Origin: Ardenticatenaceae bacterium
GTDB lineage: Bacteria; Chloroflexota; Anaerolineae; Promineifilales; Promineifilaceae
Assembly (NCBI GenBank): GCA_020634495.1
Contig: JACKBR010000015.1
Location: 1 to 64,000 of the forward strand
DNA length: 64,000 nt
Reading direction: 5' to 3'
The notes under the pieces: generated by a model
The model's database searches: none
Told to the model about the DNA's origin: nothing
The model's input: the letters and a program-made list of their open reading frames with translations, nothing else
Part shown: in pieces, positions 40,999 through 50,610 of the stretch
Layout of the letters: each line of letters opens with the position of its first letter
Numbering within the stretch: position 1 is the first letter of the stretch
Made by a program: the position numbers and the translations under genes

Positions 40999-42072
40999 AT
41001 GCTCTGGCAAAAACGAGTGGCTTTTTTTCTGATTAGCTGCACCCTCTTCCTCTCAAGCTGCGCGGAAACGGCCGTTCCACAAGCAACGGCCGTTTCCCCA
41101 GCAGCGCCCACGGAACAATTCACAACAACCATACCTGCCACCAACACCCCTTTGCCCGAACCCACAGAACTACCCCCAACCCAAACGGCCGTTCCGCCAA
41201 CAGCCGCACCCCCACCCAGCCCCAGCCCAACGCCCGAAATTTGGCAAGAGCTGGCCAAAATGCCCACCTCTCGCTCAGAAATGTCGGCGGGGGTGATAGA
41301 CGGCCGTATTTACGTGCCCGGCGGTTGGGACAATGGCTACGCGCAAACCACCGTTTTAGAAGTGTACGATCCGGCCAGCGACACCTGGTCAACTGCTGCC
41401 GATTTGCCCTACCACGTGAACCATCACGCAACGGCCGTTTACAATAACGCGCTCTACGTCTTCGGGCCAGAGGCAGCCAGCCTGCGCTACGATCCCACCA
41501 CAGACACCTGGGAAGAGCTGACCCCAATGCCTGAAGATCGATGGGCTGGCGCTGCGGCCGTTTTAGACGACTACATTTACTTTTTGGGCGGCAGCAGCAG
41601 CAATGCAGACCTGCTGCGCTATGATCCGGCCACCGACAGCTGGACGCGCCTGGCCCCGCTGCTGCAACCACGGGAACACACCCAGGCTGTTGCCCTGGAT
41701 GGCAAGCTTTATGCGCTTGGCGGCCGTTGGGATCGCGGCCTAAACAGCGTAGAGCGCTACGATCCAGCCACCGACACCTGGACACGTGTCCCCAGCATGA
41801 AGCACCCACGCAGCGGCTTTGGTGCGGCCGTTTGGAATGGCAAAATTATCGTGGCGGGTGGCGAACTCCTCTCTCCTCTAGTCATCATCGACTCCCTGGA
41901 ACTCTATGACCCCGCTAAAAATCGCTGGGAATTGATGCCCATCTCCTTACCAGCTCCCCTGCATGGTCTACCCATCGCTGTTCTTAACGATACGCTTTAT
42001 CTACTGGGTGGGTCTGGCCTGGCTGGTGATGTTTATAATCGAGGACGTGTCTTCCAGCTCTCCCTCAACTAA
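40999..42072 (+). CDS. Kelch-repeat lipoprotein
   Basis: 357 residues. Start chosen at ATG 40999, which places a hydrophobic stretch right before the lipobox LFLSSCAE; upstream in-frame codons are not needed. A Thr/Pro linker (ATNTPLPEPTELPPTQTAV) follows, then five or six Kelch repeats with GxIYVxGG and YDPATDTWTRL signatures: IYVPGGWDNG, LYVFGPEAAS, IYFLGGSSSN, LYALGGRWDR, IIVAGGELLS and LYLLGGSGLA, a six-bladed propeller. Exposed outside the membrane; ligand unknown. Confidence 0.85.
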   Translation: MLWQKRVAFFLISCTLFLSSCAETAVPQATAVSPAAPTEQFTTTIPATNTPLPEPTELPPTQTAVPPTAAPPPSPSPTPEIWQELAKMPTSRSEMSAGVIDGRIYVPGGWDNGYAQTTVLEVYDPASDTWSTAADLPYHVNHHATAVYNNALYVFGPEAASLRYDPTTDTWEELTPMPEDRWAGAAAVLDDYIYFLGGSSSNADLLRYDPATDSWTRLAPLLQPREHTQAVALDGKLYALGGRWDRGLNSVERYDPATDTWTRVPSMKHPRSGFGAAVWNGKIIVAGGELLSPLVIIDSLELYDPAKNRWELMPISLPAPLHGLPIAVLNDTLYLLGGSGLAGDVYNRGRVFQLSLN

Positions 42073-42384
42073 GCCCGTACTTCCCTGATCAACTCTGTTT
42101 TGAATTTCAATATATCTTCATGCCTAGGGAATTTTGGCTATAGGTTAGATACAACCAACATATTATGCTTTATAAAATAAATTTCGATCCGAATAGTGGC
42201 CACAAAAGTTTGTGAGTTTAGGTTCAAACCCTCATGATTCTCATCTTCCGCTAGGCTATTTCGGAAGGATTTTAAACTAAGGGAAGTTTACATTTACCCA
42301 TTTGAACATTTACTGATTCGGAAGCCATTCAACTCAGACAACGACTAAATTGGTGCTTTGATCAGATACTTTCTGAGGACGTTT
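42073..42384. other. Gene-free stretch with degenerate repeat
   Basis: 312 bp. About 42188-42276 is a degenerate copy of the CCACAGAG-type repeat seen at 52508 (shared words GTTTAGGTTCAAA, GATTCTC, TTTCGGAA). No promoter is convincing; the histidine kinase start follows. Confidence 0.5.
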
Positions 42385-44948
42385 ATGCTGCAAGATTTGC
42401 GCACATCGCTACGTAGTCCACAATTTACAGACCCCGAAAACACACGCACTGCCCGGCTAGTTTGGGCAATGAACCTCATCTTCCTGGTAGGCACTTTTTT
42501 TGTCTGCATCTTATTCGTCTATTTTTTCCAGCAAGAATGGTGGCTGTCGCTCACAATTTTTACGGTCGTTTCTTGTCTTACGCTAGGTTCCCTTTACCTG
42601 CTGCAAAAGAAGCGTTTAAACGATGCCAGCCATCTTCTTACTTTCAATTTTTACATTGGCTTATTGATCAACGCCTGGTTTTATGGCGGTTTGCGCAATA
42701 TCAATGGTGCCGCCTTTATTATTTTGTTAATCATTTCAGGTTTGCTTTTAGGCACGCGCATTTTACATCGCTACCTTTTTATTTCTGTGCTTACAATAAT
42801 CGTCCTTTATCATCTGGAACGATTGGCCTGCTTGAAAATACAGATATGCCCCCCATCCACTTTACCGATATGGGGATTGTGCTGGCCGCGTTGTGCATTT
42901 CTGGGGCTTTGCTCCATTCAGCCATCAGCAGCATAGACAAAGGTTACCTGCTGCTCAATTCGGCGCTGCTTACCTTAAAACGCACCACTGTTTCAAAAAC
43001 ATATGTAGACAACATCATCGAAGCCATGCAGGATATGTTGTTTGTCATTACGCCAGACACGCGCATAGAAAAAATAAATCAGGCTGTGGTTCATTTGTTA
43101 GGGTATGATGAAACTGATTTATTGGGCCAACCTTTACAAATGATTTTAGCGCCAGAAGATCGCCAGCTTTGGCAGCCCCCCGGCTCCAAGTCTGATTCGT
43201 CGCGGTTTATGATGCGGGACAAAGAAATGCGAATGGTGGCGAAGGATGGGCGAATTATTTATACGGCCGTATCCACCGCCATCATGCAAGAAAAAGATGC
43301 AGGAACCAGCAACTGCCGCATGGTCTGCGTAGCCAACGACATCACCGAACGAAAAAAGTTTGAAAACGAACTAAAAATCGCCAAAATCGCCGCCGAAGAA
43401 GCAGATCGGGCCAAGTCTGACTTTCTGGCCAGCATGAGCCATGAAATTCGCACCCCGCTCAATGCCGTCATCGGCATGACCAGCCTGCTGCTAGATACCC
43501 CCCTGACAGCAGAACAAGAAGATTTTGTCACAACCACCCGCAACAGCGGTGCAGGGCTGCTGGACATCATCAACGACATTCTCGATTATTCCAAAATTGA
43601 TTCCGGCAAATTGGAAATGGAAAACGAACCGTTTATTTTGCGCGAGTGCGTTGAAGAGGCTACTGACCTCCTGGCAGCTCAGGCTGCGGCCAAAAACCTT
43701 TACCTGCACAGCTACATCGAACCAAACCTCCCCCAAATTGTTCAGGGCGATATTTTACGGCTGCGCCAAATTCTGGTTAATCTGTTGGGCAATGCCGTCA
43801 AATTTACCAGCCAGGGAGAAGTCAACCTTTGGGTAGGCGGCCATGCCACCGCAGACACCTACGAGCTTTCCTTCCAAATTCGGGACACCGGCATTGGCAT
43901 ACCCCAAGACCGCCAAAAATATCTGTTCGAGCCATTCCGCCAAATTGATTCATCCACCACCCGAAAATTTGGCGGAACCGGACTCGGTTTAGCCATCAGC
44001 AAACGCCTGGTTGAGCTAATGGGCGGCAAAATTTGGCTAGAAAGCCAGCCCAATCAGGGCACGGTATTCCAATTTACCATCCAGGTAAACACCCTTCCGG
44101 GCGAAACAACCAATGGGCACACCATCTCCCAGCCATTTTTAGGCAAGCGCGTTCTTCTTGGCCATCCAAATATGACAAGCCAGGGAGTTCTTAGTCATTA
44201 CTTACACCGCTGGGGTGCTCAGGTCATGTGCGCTGGCACAGCACAGAAATATTTAGAGCTGCTCCAAAACCATCAACCCGCGTTTGACCTGCTGCTGTTG
44301 GATTACCTGATCTTGAAAAATGAAAACGGGGAAATTTTGCAGGCTGTTCAAGAAGCTGTGCCAAATAGTGAGCTTATTCTGCTCACGCCACTGGGGCAGC
44401 AAATAAGCCTCCCCCAAAACAAGATCAGGCACTCTACGCTGAACCAACCCTACCGCCTGGCTCAGCTGCATCAATCGCTCCATACAGCATTTAACAAAAC
44501 GGGCAGCACTCCCCAAGCCCGGATAACATCTTCAGCACAATCACGCTTTAACAACAGTTTAGGCATTGATCATCCCCTGCGTATTTTGCTGGCCGAAGAT
44601 AATCTCATCAATCGGAAAGTTGCCCTACGCATGTTGGAGCGTTTGGGGTACTCGGCTGATGTGGCCACCAACGGCGTGGAAGCAGTACAGGCTTTGGCCA
44701 ATCAGCTTTACGATCTCATTCTGATGGACATTCAAATGCCAGAAATGGATGGGATTCAGGCAACACAGCAGATTCGCCGGGAGCTGGAACCTCAGCAGCA
44801 GCCGCGCATTGTGGCGGTTACCGCCAATGCGCTGATGGGCGACCGCGAATCATATCTTGCCAGCGGCATGGATGATTATGTGAGCAAACCCATTAAGGTG
44901 GAGGAACTCATACGAGTGCTGCAAAATAGCCAGCCATTGTCAGGGTAG
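42385..44948 (+). pseudogene. Hybrid sensor histidine kinase, interrupted by a frameshift near 42815
   Basis: The N-terminal part (MLQDLRTSLRS..., five membrane helices) is open from 42385 (GAGGACG before ATG) to about 42815, ending VLYHLE; the rest continues in another frame as TIGLLENTDMPPIHFTDMG. The joined product is about 854 residues: membrane sensor, PAS domain (AMQDMLFVITPDTRIEKINQ), HisKA ([20 protein letters not shown]), HATPase_c (DTGIGIP, GGTGLGLAISKRL), a degenerate receiver without clear phospho-acceptor, and a true receiver (LLAEDNLINRK, LILMDIQMPEMDG, DDYVSKP). One base is missing relative to an intact frame; a sequencing error and a real mutation are both possible. Confidence 0.75.
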
Positions 44949-45049
44949 ACGCTGGCCCCAAAAGCCACAGGTTTGTACTAAACGCAGTCGAAATAGGGAG
45001 AATATCGAGGCTTTGAATCTAAGCAAGTAATTTTCGAAGAGGTATTTGG

Positions 45050-45412
45050 CTAAAGAGGGTGAGAAACGGCCGTTTCCCGCCCACGTCGCTCCCACAGCCA
45101 ACTCCCCAAAAGAATCAGAATCACACCCAGGTGAATCATCACATCTGCCACATTAAATATTCCCTGGCGTAACGGCGTTTGAATAAAATCCAAAACCTCC
45201 CCCACAAAAATCCGATCCACCAGATTGCCCAGCGCACCACCAATCAGCACCGCCAGACCCAGCCGCAGCAGCCACGCCTGCCGGGGCAGGCGCACCAGGT
45301 AAACAAATAGCCCCAGCATCAAAAAAAGCGTCAACCAACCCACCACCGGCCCAATACCCTGAAACAAACCAAAAGCAATCCCACGATTATAGGCCGCTCG
45401 AATAGTCAGCCG
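45050..45412 (-). pseudogene. lspA: Signal peptidase II (lspA), 5' truncated
   Basis: The frame reads AYNRGIAFGLFQGIGPVVGW, then GGALGNLVDRIFVGEVLDFI and GIFNVADVMIHLGVILIL: the lipoprotein signal peptidase core with both catalytic Asp residues (GNLVDR and FNVAD) and three of four helices. The first 50-60 residues, with the first membrane helix, are absent; a stop lies immediately before (45413-45415) and no start codon fits. The usual GIAFGLF and following motifs are intact. It may be a pseudogene with a functional lspA elsewhere, or a sequence error may hide the start. Confidence 0.65.
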
Positions 45413-45612
45413 CTATTGATGCCATGTTGTTGGCGGCCGGCGGCCAATCATCTCACCCTCACCAATTTGGCGCTATTTGCGCCTAAAAAATGCCAAAATT
45501 TAGGATTATGATATGCTTGCTGGCGATAAATGACGAATCTACCCAAAATTGAAGATTGGCGCGGTCACAACGCAAACCTGTTGTGACCGTTTTTTATGCC
45601 AAACTGAAAATC

Positions 45613-45672
45613 GACCACAGAGGGTACAGAGGGAAAAGAGAAACCGCAAATATCTCCGTGTCCTCTGTGGCA
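45613..45672. repeat. Inverted repeat, CCACAGAG family, copy 3
   Basis: ACCACAGAGGGTACAGAGGG on the left and CCGTGTCCTCTGTGG on the right, ending 11 bases before the prfC start codon. Confidence 0.7.
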
Positions 45673-45682
45673 AAACAAAAAA

Positions 45683-47287
45683 ATGAGTGAAGAAACAACA
45701 ATCATCAATCCAGAAGCGCTCAAAAAGCAAATTAATGCCCGGCGCACGTTTGCCATCATCTCCCACCCTGATGCGGGGAAGACAACGCTGACCGAAAAGC
45801 TGCTGCTGTACGGCAACGCCATCCACCTGGCAGGCAGCGTACGCGCCCGCCGCAACCAGCGCTCCGCCACTTCTGACTGGATGAAAATGGAGCAGGAGCG
45901 AGGCATATCGATTACCTCGACCGTGCTGCAATTTCCGTATAAAGACCATGTGGTGAATCTGCTGGACACGCCCGGCCACCAGGACTTTTCTGAAGATACC
46001 TACCGCACGCTTACGGCCGCAGACTGTGCCGTGATGGTTTTGGATGCGGCCAAAGGGGTGGAAGAGCAAACGCTGAAGCTGTTTGAAGTGTGCCGCCGTC
46101 GTGGCATTCCGGTTTTCACCTTCATCAACAAGATGGATCGTCCTGCGCAGGACCCGCTGGGGCTGTTGGACGAGGTAGAGACGGTGCTAAACATGCAGCC
46201 GGTGCCCATGAATTGGCCCATCGGCGACGGCGATACGTTTATGGGTGTTTACGACCGCAAAAGCGAAGATGTGCATTTATTTGACCGCACCGCCCACAAC
46301 CAGACAATTTCGCCAGAGTACATCACCTCGCTGGACGATCCGCGCATTGAGGCGGGCATCAGTGACTTTCAGTTTGAAGAGTTGCAGCTAAACATTGGCC
46401 TGCTGGATGAGCTGGCTGAGTATGATCATGAGAAGTTTTTGCGCGGGGAGCAAACGGCCGTTTACTTCGGCAGCGCGTTAACCAATTTTGGCGTTCAGCT
46501 CTTTTTAGACGATTTTGTTAAGATGGCTCCGCCACCCAGCAGCTACCCCAGCGACGCGGGTGAAATCGACCCGGTTTCGCCCGGATTCTCTGGCTTTGTC
46601 TTCAAGATTCAGGCGAACATGGACCCCCGACACCGGGACAGCGTGGCCTTTTTGCGAATTTGCAGCGGCCGTTTCGAGCGCAACGTCCAGGTGAAACATC
46701 CCAAAACAGGCAAGCTGCTCAAGCTCTCCCGCACCTACACCTTCTTCGCCGACGAGCGCGCGGTGGTGGATGAGGCCTACGCAGGCGACATCATTGGCCT
46801 GCCCGGCAACCGGGAATTTGGCATTGGCGACACCATCAGCAGCGACGGCGATTTTAGCTTTGCCCCCATTCCGCGCTTTGCCGCCGAGCATTATGCCCGG
46901 CTCATCAATCTGGACGTGGGCAAGCAAAAGCAGTTTCTCAAAGGGATTCACCAGTTGGAGTCTGAAGGGGCGATGCAGGTGCTTTATGAAACGGAAGCAA
47001 CGCGGCGCGATCCCATTTTGGCGGTAGTTGGCGTGTTGCAGTTTGAGGTGGTGCAGGCGCGGCTGGAGAATGAGTACAATGTTAAAACCAAGCTAGAACC
47101 GCTGCCGCACCAGCTTTCCCGCTGGGTTGAAGGGCCGCAGGATCAAATTGACCAGCTGCCCTGGCGTTACGGCATGATGCGCACTGAGGATGTAGACGGC
47201 CGTCTGGTCGCCCTCTTCTCTTCCCCCCATGAGTTAAGCTTTTACAGCGAGAAGTACCCGGATATTCAGTTTCTCAGTATTCAGTAG
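45683..47287 (+). CDS. prfC: Peptide chain release factor 3
   Basis: 534 residues, the expected length. GTPase motifs: P-loop SHPDAGKTTLTEK, switch I with RGISITSTVLQF, DTPGHQDFSEDTYRTL, NKMDR. The start MSEETTIINPEALKKQINARRTFAIISH and the RF3 C-terminal domain (VGVLQFEVVQARLENEYNV, PWRYGMMRTEDV) are typical. RF3 recycles RF1/RF2 from the ribosome after termination. It stands alone, with a repeat immediately upstream and no strong ribosome-binding site. Confidence 0.96.
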   Translation: MSEETTIINPEALKKQINARRTFAIISHPDAGKTTLTEKLLLYGNAIHLAGSVRARRNQRSATSDWMKMEQERGISITSTVLQFPYKDHVVNLLDTPGHQDFSEDTYRTLTAADCAVMVLDAAKGVEEQTLKLFEVCRRRGIPVFTFINKMDRPAQDPLGLLDEVETVLNMQPVPMNWPIGDGDTFMGVYDRKSEDVHLFDRTAHNQTISPEYITSLDDPRIEAGISDFQFEELQLNIGLLDELAEYDHEKFLRGEQTAVYFGSALTNFGVQLFLDDFVKMAPPPSSYPSDAGEIDPVSPGFSGFVFKIQANMDPRHRDSVAFLRICSGRFERNVQVKHPKTGKLLKLSRTYTFFADERAVVDEAYAGDIIGLPGNREFGIGDTISSDGDFSFAPIPRFAAEHYARLINLDVGKQKQFLKGIHQLESEGAMQVLYETEATRRDPILAVVGVLQFEVVQARLENEYNVKTKLEPLPHQLSRWVEGPQDQIDQLPWRYGMMRTEDVDGRLVALFSSPHELSFYSEKYPDIQFLSIQ

Positions 47288-47360
47288 GTCAGTGTTCAGT
47301 GGGTCAGTAAACTGATTACTGATTACTGTTTCACTGATAACTGATTACTGACAACAGGCA
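47284..47360. repeat. CAGTAATCAGT-type inverted repeat
   Basis: CAGTATTCAGTAGGTCAGTG on the left side is echoed by CAGTAAACTGATTACTGATT and its inverse to about 47360. It covers the end of prfC and the last codons of the convergent cbiO gene, supplying the SNQLSVKQ tail of the latter. Confidence 0.7.
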
Positions 47361-48120
47361 TTTCCAGGCCGTGTTCTTCTAAAAAGGCTACATCGCGGAG
47401 CAGAACGGCCGTATCCCCATCCGCCACCACGCGCCCTTCATCCATCACAATCATGCGGGGGAACAGCTCCTGCACCAGCAGCATGTCGTGCGTCGAAACC
47501 AGCATCGTCAGCGGCAGCTCGCGCAGCAGCTCAATCAGTGAACGCCTGGCGCGCGGGTCTAGTCCCGCCGATGGCTCATCCAGCACCAAAATCTCTGGGT
47601 CCATTGACAGCACCGTAGCAATGGCCACCCGCTTCTTTTGCCCAATGCTCAGATGATGCGATAACCGTTCACCAAAGCCAGCCATGCCCACCTGCGCCAG
47701 CGCCGTTTCCACCCGCTGGCGCACTTCTGCCTCTGGATAGCCCATGTGCAGCGGGCCAAAAGCCACGTCATCAAAAACCGTTGGGGAGAAAAGCTGATCG
47801 TCTGGGTTTTGGAATACCATGCCCACTTTGCTGCGGATCAGCGGCAGATTTTCTTTGCGAATGGGCAAGCCCGCCACAGCCAACGTGCCATCGCCAGCCA
47901 GCAGGCCATTCAAATGGAGCATGAGCGTGCTTTTGCCCGCCCCGTTTGGCCCCACCAGCGCCACCTTCTCCCCGGCCCCAATCGACAGCGAAACGGTGTG
48001 CAGCGCCTGGTGGCCATCCGGGTAGTCAAAGCTCAAATTGGCAACTTCCAGAGTGGGCCTGACGGCTCCGTTGGTGGACGGCCGTTGGCTTAAAATATCA
48101 GTTTCATGAACAATTGGCAT
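47323..48120 (-). CDS. cbiO: Energy-coupling factor ATPase (CbiO type)
   Basis: 265 residues. Walker A GPNGAGKSTLMLHLNGL, signature LSIGQKKRVAIATVLSM, Walker B ILVLDEPSAGLDPRAR, H-loop LVSTHDM and Q-loop FQNPDDQLFSPTV. The QDDQLF motif marks CbiO/EcfA proteins. It energises the CbiMQ transporter together with CbiQ. The last ten residues come from a repeat. TGGAG precedes ATG 48120. Third gene in the metal uptake operon. Confidence 0.92.
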   Translation of the reverse strand: MPIVHETDILSQRPSTNGAVRPTLEVANLSFDYPDGHQALHTVSLSIGAGEKVALVGPNGAGKSTLMLHLNGLLAGDGTLAVAGLPIRKENLPLIRSKVGMVFQNPDDQLFSPTVFDDVAFGPLHMGYPEAEVRQRVETALAQVGMAGFGERLSHHLSIGQKKRVAIATVLSMDPEILVLDEPSAGLDPRARRSLIELLRELPLTMLVSTHDMLLVQELFPRMIVMDEGRVVADGDTAVLLRDVAFLEEHGLEMPVVSNQLSVKQ

Positions 48121-48130
48121 GATTACTCCA

Positions 48131-48159
48131 GGTTGGTCAATTTTTAAAAATTGACCTAC
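48131..48159. repeat. Short palindrome shared with 62220-62247
   Basis: GGTTGGTCAATTTTTAAAAA with TTGACCTAC. The same 28-bp sequence, in opposite orientation and with one difference, lies upstream of ftcD at 62220. Here it occupies the gap between cbiQ and cbiO. Confidence 0.7.
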
Positions 48160-48953
48160 AGAATGCGCCCAATTAGCTGCAAACCAATAATTAGCAGCAG
48201 ACCCAATGTTAGTAATGACCAGTCACGACCGGTCATGATGTGGGGATTCATCGTCAGCAGCTGGCCGCGATAGCCCCGCGCCAGCATGGCGTTGTACACC
48301 TTGTCGCTGCGTTCAAAGCTGCGCACAAAAAGCTGGCCCGCCATGTTGCCCGTCACTTTGGCCCGCCAAAAAACGGTGCCGCCATGCTTGCCATCATTCA
48401 CCAACCGGGCGCTGCGCGCCTCACGCGCCCGCAGCAGCCGCAGCGCCTCATCCACCAGCACAAACAGGTAGCGATACATGAAGCTGATGATGGAAATGAG
48501 AATGGCGGGAACTTTGAGGTGGCGCAGGGCGTGCATCATGTCGGGAAATTGGGTGGTGGCCGTGAGCAAAATGGCCGCCTGCACCGACAGCCAGCTACGA
48601 ATGACAATGCTGGCAAAACGCACCAACCCCGCATCGCTGATGGTGATGGTGCGGCTGCCCCAGACCCAACTGGCCACCGGATCACCGGGCTGCACAAAAA
48701 TGACGGTTATCGCCGCCAGGGCAAATGGCAGGGCAATAAACGACCGCTTAAACAGGTAGCCAAAGCGAAAATGAGCCGTTCGGTTGATAATCAGCAATAG
48801 AAGCCAGGCAGCCAGGAAGGCCAGCCAACGGCCGTCTGGCAACAGCACATTAGAGATGATAAAGAGCAGGGTAAACACCACCTTCACTCTTGGATCAAGT
48901 TTATGAATGGGGCTGCTGCCCGTTTGGTAGCGATCAAACGTGTTGACGTGCAA
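48156..48953 (-). CDS. cbiQ: Energy-coupling factor transmembrane protein (CbiQ type)
   Basis: 265 residues, with five to six membrane helices and two coupling-helix motifs: ALRHLKVPAILISIISFMYRY and the LRAREARSARL region (ARG signature of EcfT). It starts FDRYQTGSSPIHKLDPRVKV, a typical CbiQ start. The start codon is TTG at 48953, with GAGGAAA six bases upstream. It links CbiM to the ATPase. Confidence 0.9.
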   Translation of the reverse strand: MHVNTFDRYQTGSSPIHKLDPRVKVVFTLLFIISNVLLPDGRWLAFLAAWLLLLIINRTAHFRFGYLFKRSFIALPFALAAITVIFVQPGDPVASWVWGSRTITISDAGLVRFASIVIRSWLSVQAAILLTATTQFPDMMHALRHLKVPAILISIISFMYRYLFVLVDEALRLLRAREARSARLVNDGKHGGTVFWRAKVTGNMAGQLFVRSFERSDKVYNAMLARGYRGQLLTMNPHIMTGRDWSLLTLGLLLIIGLQLIGRIL

Positions 48954-48972
48954 AAGATTTCCTCGTTAGCGT

Positions 48973-49908
48973 TTAGCGACGCAGCAGGCGACCTAACCCA
49001 AAGGTAACGGCCGCAACCACCAGCGCCCCCACAATGCCAGCCAAAATAGTAGAAAGTCCCGTCTCACCCAAACCAGGAATGGTGTAATCTGGCAAAATTT
49101 GGAAGGGGGCGTTTACGGCCGTATCCAAAAAACCAGCCTGCCCCGCCACCCACTCCAAACCATCTGGCGACCCGGAAGCAAAGGGAGCCAGCAGCACCAC
49201 CAGCAGCGCCAAAACAATGCCCGATACAATCCATTTACCGCTGCCCGCAGGGGCATCGTCTGTGAGCAATTGCGGGCGAGTTTGCATGATGAAGCTGAGC
49301 GCCGCCACGGTGATGAGCGCCTCGCCCAGACCAATAAGCGCATGGACGCCCAGCATGGCAGGCACGGCCAGCGCCAGTGATGTGGTGCCGCTAAAGCCCA
49401 GGAGCAATGCCGTAACCAAAGCGGCCGTCATCACAGAGAGCCAGGCAGCAACGGCCGTAACCCCAAGCTTTACCTGGCGTGATTGGTTTTTCACCATCTG
49501 GAACAGCCCATACCCCATAAACCCAGGCACGATGCCCATAATAAGAATATTGGCTCCCATCACAACCAGTCCACCATCTTGAAAAATGAGCGCTTGCAGG
49601 CTGATAACGGCCGTCATGGCCAGCACGCCAACCCACGGCCCCAGCACCACAAACGCCAGCGTTGCCCCAATCAGGTGGCCAGACGTGCCGCCCGCCACCG
49701 GAAAGTTGAGCATCTGCCCGGCAAAAATGAACGCCGCCATGATGCCCGCCAGCGGCACCAACCGCTCATCAAAATCCTGCTGCGCCTGCCTGACGGCAAA
49801 ATAAAGCACAATCAGCGTCACCACCCAGCACAGGCCAGAAATGGGAATATTCAAAAAACCATCGGGAACATGCAGCAGTTGAATCCCTGCCAGAAATAAT
49901 GAATGCAT
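48973..49908 (-). CDS. cbiM: CbiM substrate-binding membrane protein fused to a PDGLE (CbiN-like) domain
   Basis: 311 residues. The N-terminus reads MHSLFLAGIQLLHVPDGFLN; the LHVPDGFL segment is the metal-binding N-terminus of CbiM/NikM, here behind a short 12-residue hydrophobic leader that must be cleaved. GTSGHLIGATLA carries the second metal His, GVHALIGLGEALITV a third. After six helices there is SPDGLEWVAGQAGF, the PDGLE domain that replaces CbiN, and one more helix. It takes up Ni2+ or Co2+. AAGGAG precedes the ATG. Confidence 0.9.
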   Translation of the reverse strand: MHSLFLAGIQLLHVPDGFLNIPISGLCWVVTLIVLYFAVRQAQQDFDERLVPLAGIMAAFIFAGQMLNFPVAGGTSGHLIGATLAFVVLGPWVGVLAMTAVISLQALIFQDGGLVVMGANILIMGIVPGFMGYGLFQMVKNQSRQVKLGVTAVAAWLSVMTAALVTALLLGFSGTTSLALAVPAMLGVHALIGLGEALITVAALSFIMQTRPQLLTDDAPAGSGKWIVSGIVLALLVVLLAPFASGSPDGLEWVAGQAGFLDTAVNAPFQILPDYTIPGLGETGLSTILAGIVGALVVAAVTFGLGRLLRR

Positions 49909-49968
49909 TGCCTGATTCTCCTTAATTTAGGTGCGACGCACTTTCGAAGTGCCTCGCACCTCATTTGA

Positions 49969-50403
49969 TTACGCATCTTCTGCCTGTCTGCATTCAGCAC
50001 ACAAGCCCGTAATTGCCAGATGAGACAAATCTGCCTCAAAACCGTGCTCTTCTAGCAGGTGAGCTGCCAGCGCTTCAAAGTGATGATCCTCCAGCGACGC
50101 CACATGGTGGCACTGGCGACAGACCAGATGATGATGTGGCGAATCACCAACAACCTCAAAAACGGTGTGCCCGCCAATGTCGGCTTTGGCCACCAGCTGC
50201 ATGTCGCAGAAGAAGTCTAAAATGCGGTACACCGTGGCCCGGTTGATGGCGGGCTGCTGTTCGTTGACCGAATCATAAATTTCGCAGGCGGTGGCGTGCC
50301 CGCCGTGGGCGCAAACGGTATCTAAAACGATTTGTCGCTGGGGGGTCATGCGGTAGCCGCGTTCTCGAATTTGCCGGACATAATCGATGGTGTTGTGGGA
50401 CAT
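49969..50403 (-). CDS. Fur-family metal regulator
   Basis: 144 residues. Winged helix RMTPQRQIVLDTV, ATVYRILDFFCDMQLV and the metal-binding HHHLVCRQCHHV with a second CxxC pair in GLCAECRQA, so a structural zinc site is present; the other ligand His cluster is FEVVGDSPHHHLVC. Being first in the operon with cbiMQO, it is more likely a Nur- or Zur-type nickel/cobalt or zinc regulator than Fur for iron; sequence does not settle which. TAAGGT precedes the start. Confidence 0.87.
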   Translation of the reverse strand: MSHNTIDYVRQIRERGYRMTPQRQIVLDTVCAHGGHATACEIYDSVNEQQPAINRATVYRILDFFCDMQLVAKADIGGHTVFEVVGDSPHHHLVCRQCHHVASLEDHHFEALAAHLLEEHGFEADLSHLAITGLCAECRQAEDA

Positions 50404-50431
50404 TGTTTTACCTTAGGGCGCACATCCTTAT

Positions 50432-50445
50432 TGCGAATTTTCGCA
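50432..50445. promoter_or_regulatory. TGCGAA-TT-TTCGCA palindrome, putative Fur-family operator
   Basis: Perfect 6-bp arms with a two-base centre, in an A/T-rich region 29 bases upstream of the regulator start codon. Position and symmetry fit an autoregulatory operator for the Fur-family protein and its cbiMQO operon. Confidence 0.5.
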
Positions 50446-50610
50446 TTAGCAACTATTGGCGATAATTTTAGCGGCAAATAGCAAGGGGGCAACCATTAGA
50501 ACGGCCGTTCCACTCAATTCTTCCTACCTGCTCATTTTTCGTTAATGTTTGGGAAGTTGTTATACAAACTTGGCAATAATTTGGATCAATTTGGTTGGCT
50601 TAGTACCTAA

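Noticed and set aside
42218..42235. GGTTCAAACCC resembling a tRNA T-loop
   Set aside because: No acceptor or anticodon stem around it; the words belong to the degenerate CCACAGAG-type repeat also seen at 52.5 kb with GGTTCAAAGCC.
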